DNA of 64,000 nt from G963923955 sp963923955 (GCA_963923955.1 OZ000552.1:2418001-2482000), one strand, 5' to 3'. Positions 1 through 9,467 are shown, numbered from the stretch's first letter. The notes: generated from the sequence alone by a model not told the origin. Translations and numbers: made by a program.

Positions 1-442
1 TGGCATGTTCAATCGCCCGGGCGTAGTCTGCCGCCGCCCAGACGGTCACGCCGTTATTCTCCAGGGCCTTTTGCGCCTCCAGGATTTGCGCCAGAATTTC
101 TTGCGTTTCCTTGCGCAGCTTGGATTGTTGTGCCTGCTCCCAGGGCGACTCCGCCGCAGGTCGTGCTGATTGTGCTGATCGGGCCGGGCTAATCGGCGCG
201 GAAGCGTTGGCCGCTATTGCCCGGCCCGTATCCAGGTCGGGCGGTTCAACTAAGTCGGGCAATAAGAATATAACCAGCGCCGCCGTGATGAAAAGCAAAG
301 CAAGGCCCAGCCCTAAAAACAGGCCCTTGTTTGATCGTTTCTCAGCAGGGCCGGGGCTGCCGGTGGCGCGATGCGGGCCTAGCTCGATGGCGGTGGGTCT
401 TATCTGCTCAAAGCCTGAATCCCCTGCGTTATTCTCTGCCAT
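1..442 (-). CDS. single-pass membrane protein of unknown function, C-terminus cut by window edge
   Basis: The frame opens with ATG at 442 and stays open to the left edge, giving at least 147 residues. Residues 1-40 are polar and probably cytoplasmic, 41-61 form one strongly hydrophobic helix, and a Pro/Ala/Ser-rich linker follows. From about residue 97 the sequence is charged and helical (QQSKLRKETQEILAQILEAQ), which suggests a coiled coil. There is no signal-peptidase site, so an inner-membrane anchor with a periplasmic domain is the simplest reading. It is the last visible gene of a minus-strand cluster with two lipoproteins and a TonB-like TPR protein (551-3939). The 108-base gap to the next gene holds no clear terminator, so co-transcription is possible. 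I do not recognise the family. Confidence 0.6.
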   Translation of the reverse strand, partial: MAENNAGDSGFEQIRPTAIELGPHRATGSPGPAEKRSNKGLFLGLGLALLFITAALVIFLLPDLVEPPDLDTGRAIAANASAPISPARSAQSARPAAESPWEQAQQSKLRKETQEILAQILEAQKALENNGVTVWAAADYARAIEHA

Positions 443-550
443 AAGTCGTATCGTAAAGAAGCGTATCAGGGGCGCAAGTTCTTAGGGGAGTCCCTGAATG
501 TAAGCCAGGGCTTGCTTGAGCTTCGATAGTCAATCAATGATAAGGGAAAC

Positions 551-1738
551 CTACGGCGCGGCCGTGTCCGTCTGTCCGGTATCAGTTGCGTAGATGTCTT
601 TTAGTATCTGCTGCCACTGCGCATATTGCTCATTCACCGAGCCGGACAGGGTAACGGTGCGGTTTTCCAGGCCGATGGTATGGGGTTCTATCTCGGCATC
701 TAAGGAGGCGGAAATCTCTTCCAGCGCCTCGGAGTGCAGCTTGGCCTCTTCGCGTTTATTCAGGCCGCTCATAATGGCCGTCGCCCCGGCACCGATGCCC
801 ACAGTACCGGCGGCGCGCGCCGTGCGGCTGCCGCTGCCTTGCGCTAAGATGCCTCCCAAGACCGCCAGCACACCGCCGATGAGCCGCGCATTTGCTTGTG
901 CTCTGACCTCACGCAGGGCCTGGCCTTCTTCGTAATAGGCGCGGCGCCATTCGCGATAAGGGTCTTCCATCTGTCTTACAAAGGAAGCGTAGTATTCCTG
1001 CAAGGTATCGACAAAGAGATAATCCCGCTCCCGAATCTGTCTGATGCGTTGCAGCACCGGATCATTATCGGCGGGCAGCCGGGTGATGTAATAATGGCCG
1101 CGATCCGTCACCCCCAGGTGATTGCCGAAGGCGTCCGGGGAAAACCGCTTGGCAAACTTGAGTTCGGTAATCATGCGAATGGCAGCGATCTGCTGCGGGC
1201 TAAGGCGCCGGTAATACTGCAACAGGTCGTTGGCGATGCGGTTATACAGGCCCTGGAAAGGCTCGGTGCCTTTGGTTACTGCGTGGTCGTAGGAATACTT
1301 GCCGGCGGTGGCGGCATAACGCTTGCTGTACCATTTCTTGCCGGATGAGTCTTTGACATCGACTTGCAACTCTACGGTCTCCCCATCGGATTTTAATATT
1401 TCCGCATCCACCCAAAGATCCATCTCGCTCTGCTCATCCGGGATGACCCGCACGATGCCCCAGTTGCCGCTCTGCTGCAGGGTCTCCATCAACTTAAACG
1501 GCATGAAGCGCGCCTCGGCCGCGCGGATCTTCGGATAGACAGAATCTTCCTTTTTGCTGATTGCATCCACGCCGGGATGAAAGATGCCGATGCCAACATC
1601 CAGCAGTTGGTCTTCGGGGATCTGCAGGGGCGGCTGCATGATCTTCTCCGGGTTGGCGGTCTTGACCGTGGTGGTGTTGCAGGCGGCCACGCCCAGACAC
1701 AGGAAGACCATCAGTGCATGTCGTTGAACTCGTTTCAT
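551..1738 (-). CDS. lipoprotein of unknown function with glycine-rich hydrophobic segment
   Basis: A 395-residue protein with a lipoprotein signal: basic start, hydrophobic run and lipobox LGVAAC, so Cys20 should be lipidated. Residues about 30-270 look like a mixed alpha/beta globular region. Residues about 286-326 form a Gly/Ala-rich hydrophobic stretch (LIGGVLAVLGG and onward) like a glycine zipper. The C-terminus has a short beta-rich piece (TVTLSGSVNEQYAQW) recalling BON-like or secretin-adjacent domains, but too short to assign. The gene lies 14 bases downstream of a second lipoprotein gene on the same strand, so the two are probably one transcript. The likely location is the inner face of the outer membrane; residue +2 of the mature protein is Asn, not Asp. 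Function unknown. Confidence 0.75.
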   Translation of the reverse strand: MKRVQRHALMVFLCLGVAACNTTTVKTANPEKIMQPPLQIPEDQLLDVGIGIFHPGVDAISKKEDSVYPKIRAAEARFMPFKLMETLQQSGNWGIVRVIPDEQSEMDLWVDAEILKSDGETVELQVDVKDSSGKKWYSKRYAATAGKYSYDHAVTKGTEPFQGLYNRIANDLLQYYRRLSPQQIAAIRMITELKFAKRFSPDAFGNHLGVTDRGHYYITRLPADNDPVLQRIRQIRERDYLFVDTLQEYYASFVRQMEDPYREWRRAYYEEGQALREVRAQANARLIGGVLAVLGGILAQGSGSRTARAAGTVGIGAGATAIMSGLNKREEAKLHSEALEEISASLDAEIEPHTIGLENRTVTLSGSVNEQYAQWQQILKDIYATDTGQTDTAAP

Positions 1739-1752
1739 AATTGATTACCTAA

Positions 1753-2595
1753 TTAGCTGCTCTTTTTGTATTTTCGATATTCGTCCCAGAGTTTGGCTCG
1801 AAGCTCTGGATCTTGTTCCTTCATCGCCGCCTCTCGTAGTTGTCGGGCAATAATATCATCATCCTGGCCCTGGCCGACATCGGGCGGCGGCTCATAGGAA
1901 ACTGAATTGCCCGGCCGCGATGATGGGAGCCCGCCATGGCCGGGAGGAGGCCCGGGCGGCTGGGCAGCAGCCGTCTGCAAGGGCGCACCGGCGCCATCTC
2001 CACCAGCATCCTCACCATCGCCGAAGTCACCATCAACTCCACCGCTTCCATCCCCGCGACTGGCCTTGCGCTCAGCCAGAATCAGATCATCAAACTTGGC
2101 AAATTGATCCCCCAGGCGTCGGTCCAGCTCTGCGGTTTTCTCTGCATCAGTGGCGGCGCCCTTTCCAGAGCCTGCACTCGGCCCTTGTCCAGCGCCCCGG
2201 ACTTCGCCACGACTCTCTCCGGTCGCTGCCCGATTTCGCTTGGCAAGTTCATCCAGGGCCTCAGCCAGTATCTGCTCATCCGTCTTCTCGTCTTGTTGAT
2301 TGCCGGCCTGTGCGCTTGCATTGTCCGCCCCTTCCCGTGCCCCGGCCGAAGAGGCACTGCCCGGTTCAGCCTTTGTCCTGGCCTGCCCCTGCGCCATTTC
2401 CCCGCCTGGGGTTGATGCGGGGCCTGATGCAGAACTGGGTGAGGAAGCGGGCGTGGATGGTGAAGAGGATGTGCCCGGCGGTGCCGTGCCGGCGGGCTTG
2501 CCGACAGAGGAAATGGTCGGATTGGACTTACAAGCAGAGACGGCAACGGCTGCTGCCAGCAGGATAATGTTCAGGGTGATGGTCTTGTCATGCAT
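1753..2595 (-). CDS. low-complexity Ser/Pro/Gly-rich lipoprotein
   Basis: A 280-residue protein starting at ATG 2595 with a hydrophobic signal and lipobox VSAC (Cys22). Most of the mature part is low complexity: Ser/Pro/Thr/Ala-rich from about 25 to 75, then Gly/Asp/Ala-rich from about 110 to 230. Two short ordered segments stand out: DEQILAEALDELAKRNR in the middle, and a charged C-terminal helix (about 245-280) ending in YRKYKKSS. The shape suggests a flexible periplasmic tether with small binding helices at its middle and end. It sits between the TonB-like TPR gene (24-base gap) and the next lipoprotein gene (14-base gap), so it is probably co-expressed with both. No enzymatic motif is visible and I cannot name a family. 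Confidence 0.7.
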   Translation of the reverse strand: MHDKTITLNIILLAAAVAVSACKSNPTISSVGKPAGTAPPGTSSSPSTPASSPSSASGPASTPGGEMAQGQARTKAEPGSASSAGAREGADNASAQAGNQQDEKTDEQILAEALDELAKRNRAATGESRGEVRGAGQGPSAGSGKGAATDAEKTAELDRRLGDQFAKFDDLILAERKASRGDGSGGVDGDFGDGEDAGGDGAGAPLQTAAAQPPGPPPGHGGLPSSRPGNSVSYEPPPDVGQGQDDDIIARQLREAAMKEQDPELRAKLWDEYRKYKKSS

Positions 2596-2619
2596 CGGTT
2601 TTGAGCGTCCAGTTAAAAA

Positions 2620-3939
2620 TTATTTTTCATCGAAGATATAGCGCATTCTAACGCCGGTCGTGGCCACTGCCTTGCCGTTTTCAAAGCGTGGCCGAAACTT
2701 CGAGCCGGCGATGCTTTTTCTGGCCCGGCGTTTTAAGCTGGAATCATCCGCCGGCCTGGTCTCAACAATCTCAATGTTACGCGCGCGGCCGTTGGGCGAG
2801 ACATTAAACATGGCAACAGCATAAGGCGTCTCATCGCTAATCTTCAAGGGCTCTTTATCTTCCAGCGGCAGCTTGATGGTTGGCAGCCGGCGCGGCTGGG
2901 CAAAGAACTGATCCATATCATCCTTGCCCTCTTCGCTGGCACTCATCAGTGCATAGGCCTGGTTGTAGCTCTCGGCCGCGCTGTTACGCTTGTTGAACAA
3001 TAGATACCAGTCGCCGAGGTGGGTCAGCGCCAGTGCATGGCTGTCCAGCGGCAGGCTGTCATTGCGTACATGGATGGCCACGATGCGCATCATCGCCTGC
3101 TTGCCCTTTGTGTAGCTGCGCAGCACCCGGTCTTGAAAGGCGAGTTCCTGTTGCAGGGCGCGTTGCCTGTGGTTGCCCATGACGGAGCGCAGGCCATAAT
3201 CGACCTCGTCCACGTTGCGCGCATTGCCAACATGGGTCGCCATTTGATAATTGGTCAGGGCCAGCCCGTACAGGGCCTGCAGCAGCTGCGGGGCGTGGCT
3301 GCCGTGCTGTAATTCAATAATGGAGATCGCCTTGCCATACAGATTGTCCGCTTCGAGCAGGTGCAAAAAGGGCTGTTCATCAAGGGCCTCGGTGTAGGCA
3401 TGCAGGTGCCACTTGCCCAGGCGCTCGATCACCGGCAGCAGTTGCGGCGCATGGTCGCCGTAGTTGCGTTTGCTGACCCAGTACAGGTAGGCATAATTTT
3501 TATCGACCATGGCCCAGTCTTGCAGCGCCTTGTTGCTTGTGATCATCTGCTCCAATATGGAGAGTTGGCCGAGGTTATGCAGCCCGCTGTTGACGCGGCT
3601 GATCTGCAGCGAGCGGTTGAAGGTGTTGATCGCATCATTATGCAACTCCAGCGATTGATAGGTCTGGCCGAGGCCGAGGAGTATTTCGGAGAGTTGTACC
3701 GCATAGACACCGCCCTGGCTTTCCAGCTCTTGCACCAGTTGTTCGTATCTTTCAATGGCGCGCTTCTTTTGGGCAACGACGGCGGGGTCAGTCGCTGCTG
3801 CCGCGCTCTCTGATACAGGCGCGGTATTTTGGCCGTGCTCATCTTGCGTGGCGCCGACCGTACCCCCTGACACCAGGGCGCACAAAGACAGGCCAAAGAG
3901 ACAAGGGCCGAAGGGATGAGAGTGCCTGTCAATCAACAT
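2620..3939 (-). CDS. secreted TPR protein with TonB-like C-terminal domain
   Basis: A 439-residue protein. Residues 1-30 look like a cleavable signal peptide (hydrophobic core, then Gly/Ala residues). Residues about 50-330 are helical with TPR-like units, such as LGLGQTYQSLELHNDAINTF. The last 70 or so residues (PYAVAMFNVSPNGRARNIEI onward, then SLKRRARKSIAGSKFRPRF) match the TonB C-terminal fold seen in periplasmic proteins annotated as energy transducers. The usual TonB N-terminal anchor and Pro-rich spacer are missing, so I would not expect an ordinary TonB energy-coupling role. As the first gene of the minus-strand cluster it probably works with the two lipoproteins in the cell envelope. 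The exact role is unknown. Confidence 0.75.
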   Translation of the reverse strand: MLIDRHSHPFGPCLFGLSLCALVSGGTVGATQDEHGQNTAPVSESAAAATDPAVVAQKKRAIERYEQLVQELESQGGVYAVQLSEILLGLGQTYQSLELHNDAINTFNRSLQISRVNSGLHNLGQLSILEQMITSNKALQDWAMVDKNYAYLYWVSKRNYGDHAPQLLPVIERLGKWHLHAYTEALDEQPFLHLLEADNLYGKAISIIELQHGSHAPQLLQALYGLALTNYQMATHVGNARNVDEVDYGLRSVMGNHRQRALQQELAFQDRVLRSYTKGKQAMMRIVAIHVRNDSLPLDSHALALTHLGDWYLLFNKRNSAAESYNQAYALMSASEEGKDDMDQFFAQPRRLPTIKLPLEDKEPLKISDETPYAVAMFNVSPNGRARNIEIVETRPADDSSLKRRARKSIAGSKFRPRFENGKAVATTGVRMRYIFDEK

Positions 3940-4316
3940 GAATCATCTAAACGAATAGTTAAGCGTAGCAGCTATTATGAGTCAAATTAGCGGGCATTGT
4001 TCCAAGTGATTCTTAACACAAGGTTTTTCGGGAATTTCTCATCTAGCTGTAATTATAGAACCTAGCCGGTCATTTTGCAGCGCAGGCCGGATAAATCATT
4101 GTTTTTCCCTTGATTCTAAGGTGCCTGCGCAGCCGGACGCCGGTGAGGAGAACAAGGGCGATGCTGCACTGCAAGGCAGGCGGGGCAGACCGGTGCGAGG
4201 TGAAGATGGATTCTTTTATTCATCCCTTTGTCATGGTAAATGTTATAAACTTACTCTTCATCTTAAGTTAATATTTTTCATAATCAGGAATTTACAATCA
4301 GGCGAGGTAGTTAGAG
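3940..4316. other. 377-base intergenic region, divergent promoters expected
   Basis: This gap separates two divergently transcribed genes, so it must hold promoters for both. It is A/T-rich near 3960-4110 and 4215-4310. TATAAT-like stretches such as TAATTATAG (about 4050) and GTTATAAAC (about 4240) are present, but no -35/-10 pair with good spacing stands out. A G+C-rich central part (4120-4210) has no convincing reading frame and no clear structure. Confidence 0.4.
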
Positions 4317-5039
4317 ATGAGCAGCACAGCAATAGTCACCGGCGGCACCCGCGGTATCGGTGCCGCGATATCAGTTGCACTCAAGGAGGCAGGCCACACG
4401 GTTGCGGCCTGTTATGGCGGTAATGACGCGGCAGCGGATGAATTTAAGGCGCAAAATGAGATAGCAGTTTATAAATTCGATGTGGGCGACTTTCAAGCCT
4501 GCCAGGAGGCCGTGGCAGGGATCGAAGCGGCGCTGGGGCCTGTTAGCGTATTGGTCAACAACGCCGGCATCACCCAGGACGGCACCATGCACCGGATGAG
4601 TTTTGAGCAGTGGAATGCCGTTATTCAGACCAATCTTGCCTCCTGCTTCAACATGTGCCGCGCCGTGATAGCGGGCATGCGCGAACGCAGCTATGGGCGC
4701 ATTGTCAATATCGGCTCGATTAACGGCCAAGCCGGGCAGTACGGGCAGGTCAATTATGCCGCGGCGAAATCCGGCATCCACGGCTTCACCAAGGCGTTGG
4801 CGCAAGAGGGCGCGGGCAAGGGCATCACGGTCAATGCGATTGCCCCCGGTTACATCGACACCGAGATGGTGCGGGCGGTGCCGGCCGGCGTACTGGAGAA
4901 GATCATCGCCAAGATACCGGTCGGGCGCTTAGGGTCAGCCGCCGAGATCGCCCGCGGCGTGGTCTTCCTGACCGCAGAAGAGGCCGGCTTCATCACCGGC
5001 TCAACCTTGAGCATCAACGGCGGCCAGCACATGTATTAG
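4317..5039 (+). CDS. phaB: acetoacetyl-CoA reductase (PhaB type)
   Basis: A 240-residue short-chain dehydrogenase that reduces acetoacetyl-CoA to (R)-3-hydroxybutyryl-CoA with NADPH, the second step of polyhydroxybutyrate synthesis. The Rossmann motif TGGTRGIG is at residues 8-15, NNAG follows the fourth strand, and the catalytic Ser/Tyr/Lys set is visible (NIGSINGQAGQ, then YAAAKSG). The C-terminal INGGQHMY is the ending typical of PhaB rather than FabG. The length is normal for the family. No polymer synthase (phaC) or phasin gene is nearby; the closest partner is the thiolase gene at 16538. A FabG-like role in fatty-acid synthesis is the main alternative, but the C-terminus and the VNNAGITQDGTMHRM block favour PhaB. 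Confidence 0.88.
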   Translation: MSSTAIVTGGTRGIGAAISVALKEAGHTVAACYGGNDAAADEFKAQNEIAVYKFDVGDFQACQEAVAGIEAALGPVSVLVNNAGITQDGTMHRMSFEQWNAVIQTNLASCFNMCRAVIAGMRERSYGRIVNIGSINGQAGQYGQVNYAAAKSGIHGFTKALAQEGAGKGITVNAIAPGYIDTEMVRAVPAGVLEKIIAKIPVGRLGSAAEIARGVVFLTAEEAGFITGSTLSINGGQHMY

Positions 5040-5349
5040 GGCATCTGCTAAAAATCCACTTTTGTTTGCGATAGCCCCCGTTCGGACTGTTCTGTTTCGT
5101 CAGATTATGTAGAGTCATCGGGTATCACTTTGGGTTAAAATATCTTTCCAAGCGAGGGCGAGGGCGGGCAGAGGTGACGTTCTTGCGCAGAGCCCGCCCC
5201 GTGCTGGAAACGGGGAATGACGAAGGAGAGAGACTAGGCAGGATGTAATCACCCGTCCCCGTGTCCAGCCAAGTCCTGCGGGTAATGTGTACTCATGGCA
5301 TGGAAATTCATCGGGGCAGTAGCGAGATATGGACTGCACTGTTCATCCC
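5040..5349. repeat. 310-base intergenic region with GGGAATGACG-type repeat
   Basis: No gene is supported here. Around 5196-5217 an inverted repeat (CCCCGT, 7-base spacer, ACGGGG) runs into GGAATGACGAAGGAG. The same GGAATGACG core recurs beside a hairpin at 32500-32560, so both look like copies of a dispersed intergenic sequence. The region lies between the convergent ends of phaB and the efflux permease gene, where such repeats are often tolerated. Confidence 0.4.
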
Positions 5350-8300
5350 TTAGCCGTGCGGCTCGGCGAGTGCGTGGCTCCGCGCCATGAAGTAGCGGTA
5401 TAGCAGGGGGATGACGATCAAGGTCAGTACGGTTGAGAAGGCCAGGCCCCAGACGATGGCCGTTGCCACCGGCCCCCAGATCACGGACCGCCCAGCCAGT
5501 CCAGCCGCCAAGGAAAACAATCCGGCGATGGTCGTCAGCGAGGTGATCAGGATCGGGATCACCCGCCGCCGCGCGGCATAGACGATCGCATGCAACAGAC
5601 TCATGCCGTCTTCGAGTCTGGTGTTGGCCGCGGAGATCAGCACAATCGCCGAGTTCACCGAGATCCCCGCCAGGGCGACAACACCGTACATGGTATAGAG
5701 GCTTACCGGATTGTTCGTTACCAGAAGGCCCAGTATCACGCCGGTAAAGGCCAGCGGCACAGTGGCAATAATCATAAAGGGTTGAAAATAGCTGCGAAAT
5801 TGTGTGCCCAGGATAATGTAAATAATGCCTAAGCCCAGCAGCAGCAAGACCGGAAAGGCATCCAGGCTTTCTTGCAGATCATCCAATTCACCGGAGAAAT
5901 CCAGCGAGATATTGGGATATTGCGCCTGTATCTTCGCCCATTGCTGCTGGATCAGCGCATTGGCTTCAATGGTATCGATGCGCTCCTTGTCGATGTCGCT
6001 TTCTAAGGTAATGGCGCGGCGAAAATTATAATGCCGAATATTCTGTTGTCCAAAACCGGGCGCTGCGATGACCAGCTCACCTAAGGCCACCGATTGTCCG
6101 CCCGGCAGGGACAGCGTCTGCCGCAACAGGTTCTCTATGTCTCCCCGTTCGTCCCTTTTGGCGAGCACCCGCACCTTCACCTCTTCGCCTTCATCCTGGA
6201 AATCGGTCACAATCTCACCATCGACATAGGCCTGGAAGGCGCGCCCGACGATGGCCGGGTTTAGGCCGATGCGCTGTATAGCCTCGCCATCAAGGCGCAG
6301 TAACAATTCAGGGTTGCCCGGCCGGTAGTCGATGCTAATATTCTGGAAGACATCCTGGCTGCGCAGAAAATCACGCAGATAATTCGCCACTTCCAGGATC
6401 GTTGCAAAATCATCACCCAGCACCTTGACGCTGATGGCCCTGCTGGTGGGCGGGCCGTCTTCTATCTGCAAGATGGAAATGTCAACGGGCCCTCGCACAG
6501 CTGTAACCAGCGCCTTGACCGCAGCGGCAATCTCATACACATGGCGCCCGCCGTCTGCCTGCGGTTCCAGGCTGAACATCACCTGCCCCAAGGTATCGCT
6601 GAACAGCGGCTCGGTCTGGGTGAACTGCTGGCCGGAAAAGCTGACGGAGGCGCGCAACTCCTGCGGCCGGATGGCTTGTAATGCAAGCTGTTCTATCTCA
6701 ACCAGCTTGTCGCTGGTCTCCTGCAAGGAAGCACCGCGCGGCATTTCAATGTTCACATAGAACAGGCGCGCAGCGTCGGATTCAAAGAAATTAAAGCGCA
6801 GCTTGCCGCTGGCCAGGGTGCCTAGTGCAATCGCTAGGATCAACACGATGCCGCCCACCGAGACACAAGGATAGCGAAAGGCCTTGAGCAGCAGCCGGGT
6901 ATAGCCCAGGCGCACCCGGTGCGTGATCGCTTCTCGCCGCTGCTGCGTCTTGCCCGGCCTGGAAAAATTAACCCGTGAGGCCAGGACATGCGCCGGCAAC
7001 ATCCAGTAGGCCTCAAACAGGCTCACAAACAGGGCCAGGCTGACCACGATCGGGATGACGCGCATAAAATCCCCCAGGATGCCCGGCATTAACACCAGGG
7101 GCAGAAAGGCCGCCATCGTGGTCATGACCGAGGTGGTTACCGGTGCAAAGACCTCGCGCAGGGAATCGATGGTGGCGTCCATGCCGGACAAGCCGCGTTG
7201 CAGGCGTTGATAGATCGATTCAACCACCACCACGGCATCATCCACGATCATGCCTAAGGCGATCACAACCCCCAGCAGCACCGTGTTGTTCAGGCTGAGC
7301 CCGCCGGTGCTGATGATCAAGAAGGTGCCGGCCAGCGTGAAGGGAATGCCGATGCTGGTCAAGAGTGCGATGCGGCTGCCCAGAAAGGCCCAGGTAACAA
7401 GCAATACCATGACCAGGCCGATCAGGGCATTGTTCTGCATCAAGGTCAGCGCCTTGCGTGTGCTGACAGTCTGGTCATCGACTAGGAACATCTCCACGCC
7501 GGTTGCGTCCTTGAACTGATTGCGCTCTTCTAGGTAGGCGTTGATCTGATCGACCAATTCAATCACATTGGCATCGGCCTGTTTGGTCACTGTCAGCGTA
7601 GCCGCAGGCTGGCCTCTGAACTTCACGATCTGCGCCGGCTCTTCGGTGGCGCGGGATAATTCCGCCAGCCCGCCCAGCGGCACCACGCCCTTTGCGGTAA
7701 CGATGGGCAGATCGCGCAAGGCGGATGGATCCGGGCTGGTACCCTGCATCCGCACGATCCATTGCCCGTCGCTGGTTTCCATATCGCCGGCGGAGAGATC
7801 ACGAAAATAGGCGCGGATGGTATCGCTGATGTCCGCCGGCGTAATGCCCAAGCCTTCCATGCGCTCGGGCAGAAATGACACATGCAATTCCGGGTCGGAC
7901 AGCCCCAGATCATCGACTCGATCGACACCGGTGATGCGTTCCAGATCCTTCTTCACATTACGCGCCTGGCGGCGCAGGTTCTCATCATCGCCATAGGCCG
8001 TCACCACTACCATGGCGGTGGGAAAGGCATTGGAGGTGCCTATCTCAAAGACGATCGGGTCTTCCGCATCGGAAGGCAATTCATCGGTATAGGTATTTTG
8101 CACCTCGCGCCTAAGATCAATCAGGCGCTTGTCAAAGGTCGCATCGTCAATGCGATTGAAACGAACCAGGATATTGGAAATGCTGTCCCGGCTGGTGCTC
8201 TGCACAAAGCGCATGTCCTTGACCGTGCTGCGCAGGGCATCTTCCAAAGGCTCGGTCACGCGCCGTTCTATGTCTTCGGCCGCCGCGCCGGGAAATACAG

Positions 8301-8445
8301 TAACAATGTTGACCCAGTTAAAGTTGATCTCCGGGTCCTTGGCGCGCGGCATCTGGAAATAGGAAATCGCGCCTAAGGCGATCACCAGGCCGAAAGTCAG
8401 GTTGGCCAGGACATGGTTGGAGAGAAAACCCCTGAGCCAGGCCAT
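5350..8445 (-). CDS. RND efflux transporter, inner-membrane permease
   Basis: A 1031-residue proton-driven drug/solute exporter of the AcrB superfamily, usual length. It starts with a TM1-type helix (residues about 12-30), has two large periplasmic loops (about 35-330 and 560-860) and two blocks of five to six helices (about 335-540 and 865-1020). The proton-relay pair is present in GMIVDDAVVVVES (near residue 402). Together with the adaptor encoded 2 bases upstream it should form the inner part of a tripartite pump; no outer-membrane channel gene is in the window, so a channel encoded elsewhere must be used. The sequence looks more like the AcrB-like subgroup with short periplasmic domains than the heavy-metal CzcA group. 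Substrate unknown. Confidence 0.93.
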   Translation of the reverse strand: MAWLRGFLSNHVLANLTFGLVIALGAISYFQMPRAKDPEINFNWVNIVTVFPGAAAEDIERRVTEPLEDALRSTVKDMRFVQSTSRDSISNILVRFNRIDDATFDKRLIDLRREVQNTYTDELPSDAEDPIVFEIGTSNAFPTAMVVVTAYGDDENLRRQARNVKKDLERITGVDRVDDLGLSDPELHVSFLPERMEGLGITPADISDTIRAYFRDLSAGDMETSDGQWIVRMQGTSPDPSALRDLPIVTAKGVVPLGGLAELSRATEEPAQIVKFRGQPAATLTVTKQADANVIELVDQINAYLEERNQFKDATGVEMFLVDDQTVSTRKALTLMQNNALIGLVMVLLVTWAFLGSRIALLTSIGIPFTLAGTFLIISTGGLSLNNTVLLGVVIALGMIVDDAVVVVESIYQRLQRGLSGMDATIDSLREVFAPVTTSVMTTMAAFLPLVLMPGILGDFMRVIPIVVSLALFVSLFEAYWMLPAHVLASRVNFSRPGKTQQRREAITHRVRLGYTRLLLKAFRYPCVSVGGIVLILAIALGTLASGKLRFNFFESDAARLFYVNIEMPRGASLQETSDKLVEIEQLALQAIRPQELRASVSFSGQQFTQTEPLFSDTLGQVMFSLEPQADGGRHVYEIAAAVKALVTAVRGPVDISILQIEDGPPTSRAISVKVLGDDFATILEVANYLRDFLRSQDVFQNISIDYRPGNPELLLRLDGEAIQRIGLNPAIVGRAFQAYVDGEIVTDFQDEGEEVKVRVLAKRDERGDIENLLRQTLSLPGGQSVALGELVIAAPGFGQQNIRHYNFRRAITLESDIDKERIDTIEANALIQQQWAKIQAQYPNISLDFSGELDDLQESLDAFPVLLLLGLGIIYIILGTQFRSYFQPFMIIATVPLAFTGVILGLLVTNNPVSLYTMYGVVALAGISVNSAIVLISAANTRLEDGMSLLHAIVYAARRRVIPILITSLTTIAGLFSLAAGLAGRSVIWGPVATAIVWGLAFSTVLTLIVIPLLYRYFMARSHALAEPHG

Positions 8446-8447
8446 GC

Positions 8448-9467
8448 CTATTCCGCGACGATGAGCCGGTCGCCATCTTGCAGGCCGAAGTAACCATCCG
8501 TAACGATGAGCGTATCCAGCGGCAGCTGAGTCGGACTGGCGCGCCCGGCTTGGTCTGAATCCAGTGCGATAAATTCCGCCCGATTATCACGGGCGATGAA
8601 AAAACCTAACCGGCCCTGGCGGCGGATGATCAGCTTGCCCGGCACATAGGGCACAGACTCCCGCCAGAGCAACTTGCCCGCCGCCCCGACCAGAGCCGGG
8701 CCGTCCTTGAATAACAGGCGTACTTCCTGATTGCGGGTGTCGGAATTGATCGCCGGCAGGATCGCCCGCAGGTTCAGCGGATAGATGCTGTCATCGTGCT
8801 CAAAGCCGAGTGTCTTTGCCTGTTCAAGCAGGGCGGCATCCTGGGCGAAGACCTGGGCGGATACCTCGAGCTTGTCCAGGTCCAGCACCTGCACGAGCGG
8901 CCTGCCGACCTCGGCATAGTGGCCTACCGAGCCGATACGCTCGGTCACCAGCGCACGAAATGGGCTATACAGCCGGCAGTGCTCGACATGCAGGCGCTGC
9001 TGCTCCAGCGTGGCCGTGGCCGCCCGTTTATCCGCCAGCAAGACGGACAAATCCGCTTCCCGTTCATCAAAGATGTCTTCAGACACAGACTGCTGCGCCA
9101 CCAGCCGGCGGCTACGCTGCAGACGCCGCTCGGCCAGCGCCACCCGCGCCTGCAAGGAATCCATGCGCGCCCGGGCCTGCTGCAGGGCCAGTTGATAATC
9201 GCGGCAATCCAGCGCCACCAGCAGGGCACCCTGCTCCACAATATCGCCGACATTGACCGGCAAGGCTTCGATCTTCGCCGGGATCTCCGCGGCAATGCCG
9301 GTGTCATTCAGGCTCAGCACGGTTGCCGGCGCGGTGCGCGTGGGATAAGCCGCCACCTCGGCCAGGGGCGCCACCCTCACAGACATGGCCTCCTGCCCAT
9401 GCACCGCGGCGATGCCAAGCAGTGATACAGCCAGCAGATACAAGCGAAGATAGTCTTTGTAGTGCAT
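8448..9467 (-). CDS. RND efflux periplasmic adaptor (membrane fusion protein)
   Basis: A 339-residue adaptor. Residues 1-25 are a signal peptide (LYLLAVSLLGIAAVHGQ). The first lipoyl half-motif is at about 55-90 (IPAKIEALPVNVGDIVEQGA), a long coiled-coil hairpin spans about 95-170 (LQQARARMDSLQARVALAER and following), then comes the second lipoyl half and a beta-barrel domain. There is no lipobox, so it is a soluble periplasmic or N-terminally anchored form. It is the promoter-proximal gene of the operon: its stop lies 2 bases before the start of the permease gene. It links the permease to an outer-membrane channel. No dedicated regulator lies beside it. Confidence 0.9.
   Translation of the reverse strand: MHYKDYLRLYLLAVSLLGIAAVHGQEAMSVRVAPLAEVAAYPTRTAPATVLSLNDTGIAAEIPAKIEALPVNVGDIVEQGALLVALDCRDYQLALQQARARMDSLQARVALAERRLQRSRRLVAQQSVSEDIFDEREADLSVLLADKRAATATLEQQRLHVEHCRLYSPFRALVTERIGSVGHYAEVGRPLVQVLDLDKLEVSAQVFAQDAALLEQAKTLGFEHDDSIYPLNLRAILPAINSDTRNQEVRLLFKDGPALVGAAGKLLWRESVPYVPGKLIIRRQGRLGFFIARDNRAEFIALDSDQAGRASPTQLPLDTLIVTDGYFGLQDGDRLIVAE

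Noticed and set aside
4121..4423. Plus-strand frame overlapping the start of phaB
   Set aside because: It overlaps a secure gene, has no ribosome-binding site, and no family resemblance.
5115..5339. Small minus-strand reading frame between phaB and the efflux permease gene
   Set aside because: It lacks a ribosome-binding site, has a repeat-like composition, and no recognisable product.
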